Shown one piece after another: positions 20,601 through 26,670 of a DNA stretch of 26,670 nt. A program made the translations under genes and the position numbers. Below the pieces are notes generated by a model. It saw only the letters and a program-made list of their open reading frames with translations, did no database searches and was not told the DNA's origin. The stretch spans positions 1-26,670 of the IMG/VR virus record IMGVR_UViG_3300010371_000102. One strand, 5' to 3'. Every line of letters begins with the position of its first letter. The stretch's first letter is position 1. The DNA comes from a virus.

Positions 20601-20652
20601 ATGAATTTAGGACAACCTACCCCCTGTTTTCACGTAAAAGGAGGACTGCACA

Positions 20653-21099
20653 ATGACGAACGAAAAAGATGACAAAAACAATCAAAATATCGACAATTTG
20701 GACGATATTGATATTGACACGTACGACGATTTGATAATTATGTATCCTTTCGACCCTGATGTGGAGGAAGGGGTCGTTTTCACCGAATTGACTAAAATAT
20801 TCACACAACTCAAAGGGAAAGAAAAGAAAATAGCACACTCCTTATGTCGTGAACTAGCTTCTGTGATTGTGGATATGAGAATATCGAAATGGGAATACAG
20901 ACGAATGGGATTAGTCGAAGAAATGCAACAAGGTACGTATTCAGTACGTAGAACAAACGTGAGTTTCACCAACTACCTCTCCCTGTTAAAAGAATACAAG
21001 TCGCTACACAAGCAGATTCTCGATTTGTACCCGAAAGAAATTCTGGATGATAAAGAAAAGATGAACGGGTTGTTGGCGTTCATGAAGAAGTATAGCTGA
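20653..21099 (+). CDS. Terminase small subunit (putative)
   Basis: A 148-aa protein at ATG 20653, with AAAAGGAGG (20636-20644) 8 nt upstream. The N-terminus is very acidic (NLDDIDIDTYDD), and the rest helical; the end, FTNYLSLLKEYKSLHKQILDLYPKEIL, resembles the C-terminal helix pair of P27-family small terminases. It overlaps the large subunit by one base (TGATGA). DNA-binding subunits of this kind recognise cos or pac and load the large subunit. The call rests on position, size and the C-terminal pattern. Confidence 0.72.
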   Translation: MTNEKDDKNNQNIDNLDDIDIDTYDDLIIMYPFDPDVEEGVVFTELTKIFTQLKGKEKKIAHSLCRELASVIVDMRISKWEYRRMGLVEEMQQGTYSVRRTNVSFTNYLSLLKEYKSLHKQILDLYPKEILDDKEKMNGLLAFMKKYS

Positions 21100-22751
21100 T
21101 GAAGAATTACATCTTGGAGTATTGGGAGAAGATTGAGAGTGGTGAAATTATTGTATGTAGCAAAATTAGACAACAATATGCGATGCTTGTTGATGACTTA
21201 CACAACCCGAAAGACCCGTATGTATTCGATATTAAACTAGCGACAAAACCAATTGAGTTCATCGAAACGTTCTGTTTCATGTCTCAAGGTAAAAACAGAG
21301 GGAAACCTTTGATTTTAGAACTATTCCAGAAAGCGAAGTTTCAAGCGATGTTCGGATTCGTACACAAGGATACAAGGTTGCGCCAATACACCGAGGTATT
21401 AACCATCGAAGGTCGTAAGAATGGTAAAACCACAGAGAATGCTGCACTTGCCGCATTCATGCTTGTGGCTGATGGCGAAGGAGCCGCTGAGTGTTACTTT
21501 GTGGCGACGAAGAAAGAACAAGCGAATATCGGGTTCGATGAGGTACGGCGAATGGTTAATCAAAACCCTGAGCTGAATGCACACATTCGTAAAAGACAGA
21601 CCGATTTATACTTCGATGCCACAGAGAGCAAAATACAAGCTCTTGCTAGTGATGCTAAGAGTATGGATGGTTTGAATAGCCATTTTATCACACTAGATGA
21701 AATGTCAGAGATTAAGAACCGTAACGTTTATGATGTGATGAAACAATCCATATCATCGCGTGACCAACCCGTACTTAGCTGTATTACGACGAATGGGTAT
21801 GTTCGAAATGGTGTGTTTGATGACCAATATGCGTACGCTAGTTCGGTACTTGACGGCAAAATCGAAGACAAATCATTATTGGCGTTCATTTACGAGTTGG
21901 ACCACCGTGATGAATGGCAGGATGAGGATATGTGGGTGAAAGCGAATCCCGGATTGGACACAATCAAGAAGCGTCGCTTTTTGAAAGATTTGGCGAATAA
22001 GGCGAAAACGTCCGAACCGTCAAAGATTGCTCTGCTTGTGAAAGATTTTAACAATTTCGAGTCTGATTCCGCGTCGTGGTTGAGTATGGAAACGCTTGAT
22101 AATCCGGCTACGTTCGATATAGCGAATATGGGATTCAAATACGGTATCGGTGGAATTGACTTGTCGTATACGACTGACTTAACCGCCGCGGTATTGCTGT
22201 TACGTCGAAAGGATGACCCTAATTTTTATATTGAATCAATGTTCTGGTTGCCGCGTGACAAAGTGGTTGAGCGAACAAAAGAAGATGGTGTACCATACGA
22301 TTTGTTCATGAAGCAAGGCATACTCCGAGCGTCGGGCGATACTGTTATTGATAATCGAGATGTTTTACTGTGGTTCGCTGAAATGAAGAAAAAATACGGA
22401 ATTATTATACCGTATTTCGGTTACGATATGTACCGCTTCGACGAATCTCTGAAAGAAGACTTCAAGAAGCAATTTGGACAAAACTCATTAGAGGTCGTAA
22501 GACAAGGTGCGATAACATTTAGTAACCCAATGTACCTGATAGAGAGCGACCTTGAAGCAAAACGGATTAATTATAACAACAACCAGTTGATGAAGACATG
22601 CTTAATCAACACAGGGTTCAAGTTGGACGACAATGACAACATCAGACCTGTGAAGATAGACCAGTTGAAGCGAATCGACGGAACGATGGCACTACTTAAC
22701 GCGTATACGGTGTATCTCGACAAACAGAATCGTTATCTATCTCTGGTTTAA
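21099..22751 (+). CDS. terL: Terminase large subunit
   Basis: A 550-aa protein at ATG 21099. N-terminal ATPase: EGRKNGKTT (residues 104-112) is Walker A and HFITLDEMSE (D200, E201) Walker B, with an adjacent coupling motif SCITTNGY. The C-terminal RNase H-like nuclease begins with GIGGIDLSYTTDLTAAVLL (D354) and includes YFGYDMYRFDESL and a final Asp before GTMALLNAYTVY. This is the Terminase_1/HK97-like TerL that pumps DNA into proheads and makes the packaging cuts. Length is standard and no part is missing. Confidence 0.96.
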   Translation: MKNYILEYWEKIESGEIIVCSKIRQQYAMLVDDLHNPKDPYVFDIKLATKPIEFIETFCFMSQGKNRGKPLILELFQKAKFQAMFGFVHKDTRLRQYTEVLTIEGRKNGKTTENAALAAFMLVADGEGAAECYFVATKKEQANIGFDEVRRMVNQNPELNAHIRKRQTDLYFDATESKIQALASDAKSMDGLNSHFITLDEMSEIKNRNVYDVMKQSISSRDQPVLSCITTNGYVRNGVFDDQYAYASSVLDGKIEDKSLLAFIYELDHRDEWQDEDMWVKANPGLDTIKKRRFLKDLANKAKTSEPSKIALLVKDFNNFESDSASWLSMETLDNPATFDIANMGFKYGIGGIDLSYTTDLTAAVLLLRRKDDPNFYIESMFWLPRDKVVERTKEDGVPYDLFMKQGILRASGDTVIDNRDVLLWFAEMKKKYGIIIPYFGYDMYRFDESLKEDFKKQFGQNSLEVVRQGAITFSNPMYLIESDLEAKRINYNNNQLMKTCLINTGFKLDDNDNIRPVKIDQLKRIDGTMALLNAYTVYLDKQNRYLSLV

Positions 22752-22782
22752 TCTGTGACTCTATCAATATGGTATATAATGC

Positions 22783-22812
22783 TTGTACTATGACTCATAT
22801 TCATGGTATAAT
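22783..22812 (+). promoter_or_regulatory. Promoter for the head genes
   Basis: TTGTAC (22783-22788), 18-bp spacer, TATAAT (22807-22812) preceded by CATGG. A second AT-rich box TATGGTATATAAT lies at 22769-22780. It is in the only gap within the morphogenesis genes, between terminase and portal. Confidence 0.65.
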
Positions 22813-22868
22813 AATGTATAATTACAAATATTTATGAATGTGATAGATTAATAGTGAGGTGATGCAGT

Positions 22869-24095
22869 TTGGGCTTATTCGACAAGATATTCCCCAATAA
22901 AGCGAAGAACGAGAAAGCGCGTGAGGTGAGAGAGTATTTCAAATCCATGAATGCTTACACTCCGGCTTTCACAACTTTCGATGGTGGAGTCTACGAGATG
23001 GAACTTACCCGAGCCGCTATCCATGCGTTTGCCACAGCGGTTAGTAAGTTGAAGCCTGAATTCATCGGTTCAGCTTATCAATCACTAGGGAAACGGATGC
23101 AGTTTAAAGCGAATGATTTTATGTCCACCCCCAATTTCTTATATCGAGTAGCGACCATTTTGTCTGTGAATACCACAGCGTTCATCATACCTGTATATCA
23201 TGATGACTTGGTAACAATCAAAGGGTACTACCCGTTGTTGCCACAAAATGCTGAGGTGATGGAGCTGGATGGTGAGGTGTGGCTTAAATATTCATTCCCT
23301 AATGGAGATGTGACGGCTATCGAGTGGGACAAGGTTGGTATTCTCACACAATACCAATTCCAGAATGAGTTCTTCGGTGATGGTAACGGACCACTTCTCA
23401 ATACATTGGCGCTCATGGATATGCAGAGACAGGGTATGATGGATGCAATACAACAGGCTCCTGTGATTCGATTTATGGCTCGACTTAATATGGATTTACA
23501 TGACGATGACCTAAAAACACAGCGAGACGTGTTCACCAAACAGAACCTAAGCGCTGAAAACAAAACAGGAGTCATGATGTTTGACGCTAAATATACTGAC
23601 GTTAAACAAATCGACAGTAAATCATACATCATTGATAAAGACCAAATGGCTCTCATCGAGAAGAACATCTATAACTATTTTGGGACAAGCGAAGCGATTC
23701 TACAAAATAAGTTCGATGAAGACACATGGAATGCGTACTACGAAGGTAAAGTTGAACCTTTCGCTATTCAGTTGGGTACGGCTATGACGAACATGACGTT
23801 CACCGATAACGAGGTCGCACACGGGAATCAAATCATGTTCACATCCAGTCGTCTACAATATGCTAGTAATCGTACAAAACTAGCGGTTTCAGTTCAGTTG
23901 TTTGATAGAGGTGTTCTATCAACCAACGACGTCATGGAGATATGGAACAAGAAGCCTGTACCTGACGGCGACCAACGATACATCCGAAAAGAGTACGGAA
24001 AGGTAGGTGAGGGTGAATATGCCTCAGAAAAACACGAGAGAATATCGGAATCTGACGGACTTGACAACGACGACGGATTCGACAAAACGTATTGA
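22869..24095 (+). CDS. Portal protein (HK97 family)
   Basis: A 408-aa protein starting at TTG 22869 after GTGAGGTGATG; the nearby ATG (22863) is out of frame. GLFDKIF at the start, ELTRAAIHAFATAVSKLKPEF, then FFGDGNGPLLNTL and QAPVIRFMARL, followed by the clip/stem region (KNIYNYFGTSEAILQNKFDEDTWNAYYEGKVEPF) and the C-terminal PVPDGDQRYIRKEYG are all HK97-type portal signatures. Twelve copies form the DNA entry ring at one capsid vertex. Its end overlaps the protease gene by 77 nt. Confidence 0.94.
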   Translation: MGLFDKIFPNKAKNEKAREVREYFKSMNAYTPAFTTFDGGVYEMELTRAAIHAFATAVSKLKPEFIGSAYQSLGKRMQFKANDFMSTPNFLYRVATILSVNTTAFIIPVYHDDLVTIKGYYPLLPQNAEVMELDGEVWLKYSFPNGDVTAIEWDKVGILTQYQFQNEFFGDGNGPLLNTLALMDMQRQGMMDAIQQAPVIRFMARLNMDLHDDDLKTQRDVFTKQNLSAENKTGVMMFDAKYTDVKQIDSKSYIIDKDQMALIEKNIYNYFGTSEAILQNKFDEDTWNAYYEGKVEPFAIQLGTAMTNMTFTDNEVAHGNQIMFTSSRLQYASNRTKLAVSVQLFDRGVLSTNDVMEIWNKKPVPDGDQRYIRKEYGKVGEGEYASEKHERISESDGLDNDDGFDKTY

Positions 24096-24630
24096 TAGTG
24101 AATACTACGTCGAAGGTTACGCCGCGAAGTTCGCACCGTATGTTCTCGGTGAGAGTGACGGCGTTAAGATTTACGAACAACTCGACAGAGACGCTCTGAG
24201 TGGAGCTGATATGTCCGATGTGATTATGCTCTACGACCACGAAGGTAAAGTTGTCGCCCGAACCTCTAACGGTTCGCTCATCATCGAAGTTGATGATACT
24301 GGTATTTTCGTAGCCGCTGACTTAGGTGGTTCGATAGCCAGTCGTGAGTTGTATAGCGAAATTAATATCGGACTTGTCACAAAGATGTCTTGGTCATTCA
24401 CAGTCGGCGATGAGGTATATGACCGCTCGTCCCGAACGCGGCTTATAAAACGTATTAAGAAAGTATATGACGTATCAGCCGTAAGTATTCCTGCAAATGA
24501 CGATACAGACATCAATACCCGTTCTCTTGTGACTGGATTAGTCGAAGACGACCTAACAAGAGACGCGTCGGTGGAACGACGTAAAAAGGCTATGAAACTA
24601 AAAATCAGATTGTCAGAAGGAGATATGTAA
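24019..24630 (+). CDS. Prohead maturation protease (HK97 family)
   Basis: A 203-aa protein. ATG 24019 is preferred to GTG 24007 because AGGTGAGGG (24005-24013) is 5 nt upstream. Catalytic residues of the HK97 U35 protease are visible: H74 in MLYDHEGKVVART and S124 in KMSWSF; VYDVSAVSIPANDDT is also standard. It cleaves the delta/scaffold domain from the capsid protein during maturation. It overlaps the portal gene and stops 1 base before the capsid gene. Confidence 0.92.
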   Translation: MPQKNTREYRNLTDLTTTTDSTKRIDSEYYVEGYAAKFAPYVLGESDGVKIYEQLDRDALSGADMSDVIMLYDHEGKVVARTSNGSLIIEVDDTGIFVAADLGGSIASRELYSEINIGLVTKMSWSFTVGDEVYDRSSRTRLIKRIKKVYDVSAVSIPANDDTDINTRSLVTGLVEDDLTRDASVERRKKAMKLKIRLSEGDM

Positions 24631-24631
24631 A

Positions 24632-25768
24632 ATGCCGAAAACATTGGACGAAATTCAGAAACGTATGGCTCAAATTGCAACAGAGGTTGACCATGAGGAT
24701 GCAGACCTAGACAAGTTAGATGAAGAATTGACAGAACTGCGTTCGAAGCAGACTGTCATTTTGGACAAGGCTGAAAAGCGTAAGAAAATGCTTGAGGATA
24801 TTGCTAACGACCCCAATGCAACAGTGTTGGAATCACAGAAAAAAGAGGAGCGAGGCGGCATGACGGATAAACTCGGAATTGACTCGGTTGAATACCGAAA
24901 CGCATACCTGAAAACGCTTTTAGGTGAAGAACTAACAGATATTGAACAACGTGCGTACACTCACACGACAGCAAATTCAGGAGCCGTCGTACCAACAAAA
25001 CTTGTGGATAAAATCTACTCAAATATGGAAGAAGCACACCCTTTGCTGAAAGACGTACAAGTTCTACGTACGGGTGCTGTGCTAACAATCGCGAAGCATG
25101 TATCCATTGATGCTGGTGATGCCAAAGAGGTCGCCGAAGGTGTAGCAAACGACGATGAGAAGAACACATTCGTCGATGTAACACTTGCTGGTAAGGATTT
25201 CTCTAAACATGTGGATTTCTCTTACCGTCTAGGTAAAATGTCCATTCCGGCGTTTGAGCAATACCTAGTGAATGAGATTGGTGAGCGTATCGGTTCAGCT
25301 ATGACTCGTGACATTGTGGCTCAAATTTATAAAGACGTCAATGCCGCTAATAAGACAGATTCAGTGGATGCTGATGCGTTCAAAATCACAGACGTGTCAA
25401 AAACGCTTGCTAAACTAAAAGGTGCTGGTAAAGTATACGCGTACATGAACAGCACAACATTCTACGGTGATGTCACAACAATGGATAACGCTGATAACAG
25501 ACTATCATTCGTACCTAATTACGAACAAGGCATCTCTGGTCAGTTGATTGGTAAAGGGATTAAACAAGAGGACGCATTAGCTGACGGTGTGATTCTATTT
25601 CTAGCTCCTGATAAATTCATCTACAACGTAGTGCAAGATGTTCTGATTGAGCGAGATAAAGACATCAAGAAGCACGTTCACACAATTGCTGGTTTCGCGA
25701 TTGCCGAAGGTACACTGACTCACGACAAAGCGGCGGCTATCTTGTCTATCTTACCGCCTAAACCCTGA
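24632..25768 (+). CDS. Major capsid protein (HK97 fold)
   Basis: A 378-aa protein with AGAAGGAGA before ATG 24632. Residues 1-75 are a coiled-coil scaffold domain (LDEIQKRMAQIATEVDHEDADLDKLDEELTELRSKQ) expected to be removed by the protease. The mature part begins near DSVEYRNAYLKTLLG and contains TTANSGAVVPTKLVDKIY, the standard HK97 N-arm/E-loop start, and VLFLAPDKF-like C-terminal strands. It ends ILPPKP at a CCC-TGA context that fits a +1 frameshift site giving a longer form. Confidence 0.95.
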   Translation: MPKTLDEIQKRMAQIATEVDHEDADLDKLDEELTELRSKQTVILDKAEKRKKMLEDIANDPNATVLESQKKEERGGMTDKLGIDSVEYRNAYLKTLLGEELTDIEQRAYTHTTANSGAVVPTKLVDKIYSNMEEAHPLLKDVQVLRTGAVLTIAKHVSIDAGDAKEVAEGVANDDEKNTFVDVTLAGKDFSKHVDFSYRLGKMSIPAFEQYLVNEIGERIGSAMTRDIVAQIYKDVNAANKTDSVDADAFKITDVSKTLAKLKGAGKVYAYMNSTTFYGDVTTMDNADNRLSFVPNYEQGISGQLIGKGIKQEDALADGVILFLAPDKFIYNVVQDVLIERDKDIKKHVHTIAGFAIAEGTLTHDKAAAILSILPPKP

Positions 25769-26054
25769 TAATCCCGTAGCGTTACCTACGGGTATCGAGG
25801 TTAGACCAAAATCTAACAACTTGACGATTGGTAGTGCTGACCGAAAATTAACGGTTACGACGACACCACCAGACGCTACTATCGTAAATCAGGTGTGGGA
25901 GTCAGAGGATGAAATTGTAGCGAAAGTTATCATCAATGATGACGGAGTACCTTACCTCCGAGCTATCAGTTCGGGTGGAGTCATCATCTCACTAACAACA
26001 CAGGGTGAAAACGGACCGATTACCGATTCAATTGGAGTAAACGTAACACCGTAA
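24632..26054 (+). CDS. Major capsid protein, long form with Ig-like domain (+1 frameshift product, inferred)
   Basis: The +1 frame is open from inside the capsid gene past its stop to TAA 26052-26054. A +1 slip of the Pro codon CCC (25763-25765) onto CCT would skip the TGA and add 95 residues, for a total of about 473. The extension contains GIEVRPKSNNLTIGSADRKLTVTTTPPDATI, a bacterial Ig-like (Big_2) fold. No ribosome binding site precedes the first ATG/TTG of that frame, so frameshifting is the simplest way to express it. The Ig-like domain would decorate the capsid surface and perhaps bind carbohydrate. Listeria phage PSA is a known precedent for +1 frameshifted capsid protein. Confidence 0.72.
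25760..25817 (+). promoter_or_regulatory. Candidate +1 frameshift signal of the capsid gene
   Basis: Zero-frame codons AAA CCC TGA: overlapping Pro codons CCC and CCT at a poor stop context. Five bases after the stop begins a perfect hairpin, CCCGTAG (25773-25779) with CTACGGG (25786-25792), loop CGTTAC; a second, GTTAGA/TCTAAC (25800-25805/25812-25817), follows. Neither is followed by a T-run, so they are not terminators; stimulating structure is the natural reading. Confidence 0.72.
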
Positions 26055-26080
26055 TTGATTGGTGTGACTTATAACAGAAT

Positions 26081-26108
26081 AGCCCCGCTATATCGGGGCT
26101 TTTGTTTT
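26081..26108 (+). terminator. Terminator after the capsid gene
   Basis: AGCCCCG (26081-26087) pairs with CGGGGCT (26094-26100), loop CTATAT, followed by TTTGTTTT. Partial termination here would make capsid message more abundant than that of the connector genes downstream. Confidence 0.88.
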
Positions 26109-26130
26109 ATACGAAAGCGAGGTGTTCTGA

Positions 26131-26394
26131 ATGCTCGAAGATGTTAAGGTTGCCCTTCGTGTGACCGCACCTGAAATGAACGGAGAAGTCCAAGACCTGA
26201 TTGATGCGGCGTTACTAGATTTAACGATTTCAGGTGTTGTGACCACATCCGAAGATGCACTTATCAAACGAGCTGTCATCTCATATTGTCGAGCGTACTT
26301 CGGTTACGATAATCCCGAAGCGGAACGGTTCGAGCATACCTACCGAACGCTTAGGCGAAAATTATCCGTGAGTGGTGATTATCGTGCGACATAG
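26131..26394 (+). CDS. Head-tail connector protein (gp6-like)
   Basis: An 87-aa protein at ATG 26131, with GCGAGGTG 8 nt upstream. LEDVKVALRVTAPEMNGEVQDLIDAALLDLTISGV, then DALIKRAVISYCRAYFGYDNPEAERFEHTYRTLRRKLSVS is the complete pattern of the phage_connect_1/gp6-like family, a helical ring protein attached below the portal. It overlaps the next gene by 11 nt. Confidence 0.92.
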   Translation: MLEDVKVALRVTAPEMNGEVQDLIDAALLDLTISGVVTTSEDALIKRAVISYCRAYFGYDNPEAERFEHTYRTLRRKLSVSGDYRAT

Positions 26395-26670
26395 TGCTGT
26401 GATTTACCTACTGTCTAAAAAGATTGATTATGACGAGTTGGCTCAACCCATTATCACAAAGACTGAACGCATGGTATTCGCCAACCCAATGACTGTGAGT
26501 ATGAAAGAGTTCTATGAAGCCGGAAACAGCGGAATTAATCCAGAGAAACAGTTCGAGATATACTCTTTCGAGTACAACGGTGAATCCACCTTGAAAAGCG
26601 ATGGTACGGAGTATCGGATTGTCCGTACAGCCGGTAAAGGGGACAAGCTCAGGATTATCTGTGAGAGGGT
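26384..26670 (+). CDS. Head closure protein, N-terminal part (runs off the window; completed at 1-139)
   Basis: Starts at GTG 26384, in phase with the frame that ends at base 139 of the left end; the joined product is 100 aa. FANPMTVSMKEFYEAGNSGINPEKQFEIYSFEYNGES is the typical opening of head-closure (phage head-tail joining) proteins. The ribosome binding site AGTGGTG is moderate. Overlap with the connector gene suggests coupled translation. Confidence 0.82.
   Translation, partial: MRHSAVIYLLSKKIDYDELAQPIITKTERMVFANPMTVSMKEFYEAGNSGINPEKQFEIYSFEYNGESTLKSDGTEYRIVRTAGKGDKLRIICER
26548..26670. repeat. Terminal direct repeat, right copy (circular overlap)
   Basis: Identical to 1-123. See the left copy; together they show that the molecule is circular or circularly permuted as assembled, with a unit of 26,547 bp. 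Confidence 0.93.

Noticed and set aside
20258-20660. Short leader peptides starting with GTG at the end of each 31-bp repeat copy (20258 and 20598)
   Set aside because: Both begin GTG after AGGGGAGG, but the spacing is long, they have only about 18 and 25 codons, and the sequences are unrelated. They are noted only as a weak possibility.

Overview
The window reads as the complete circularised genome of a small tailed phage (siphovirus) of a Gram-positive, Bacillales-type host. Its first 123 bases recur exactly as its last 123 (1-123 = 26548-26670), and the head-closure gene reads open across the join, so the unit length is 26,547 bp. Strong purine-rich ribosome binding sites, frequent TTG/GTG starts, extended -10 promoters of the form TATGGTATAAT, hairpin plus T-run terminators and a Bacillus-type endolysin fit that host group. 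I cannot name the species. I see no integrase, DNA polymerase, recombinase, methyltransferase or tRNA gene.

Layout: nearly everything is on the + strand. Head and packaging genes (19537 through the join to 826) run HNH nuclease, unknown protein, probable cos/packaging region (20230-20640), TerS, TerL, portal, protease, major capsid (with a probable +1 frameshifted Ig-like extension), connector, head closure, gp10-like and tail completion. Tail genes (828-8499) run major tail protein, frameshifted chaperones, a Mu Com-like zinc-ribbon protein, tape measure, Dit, Tal and a receptor-binding candidate. Lysis genes (8520-10102) are an XhlA-like protein, holin and amidase. An accessory block (10263-13169), cut into short units by strong promoters and terminators, carries an MBL-fold hydrolase, unknown proteins, a nucleoside deoxyribosyltransferase-like protein and a divergent dUTPase_2-like protein. 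About 1.3 kb (13212-14490) has no convincing + strand gene and holds palindromes, diverged repeats and a very well folded element of about 125 nt. Three small genes follow (14536-15337), then a likely replication origin (15454-16167) with 15 copies of an 8-mer in 21-bp phase and two perfect DnaA boxes, an HTH protein and an SF3/D5 helicase. Next are a candidate small RNA (about 18319-18450), a minus-strand ribbon-helix-helix protein with divergent promoters, and a zinc-ribbon/PD-(D/E)xK nuclease.

How it may work: the HTH protein, helicase and iteron/DnaA region look like a self-contained initiation module that borrows the host polymerase and primase. The HNH protein and terminase act on the nearby GC-rich repeat region for packaging. 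Structural protein output seems tuned by RNA devices: a -1 frameshift (chaperones), a +1 frameshift (capsid), hairpins over stop codons, and a hairpin covering the tape-measure ribosome binding site directly after the Com-like gene. The whole genome also appears to lack GATC, GGCC and CCWGG, a sign of strong past restriction pressure.
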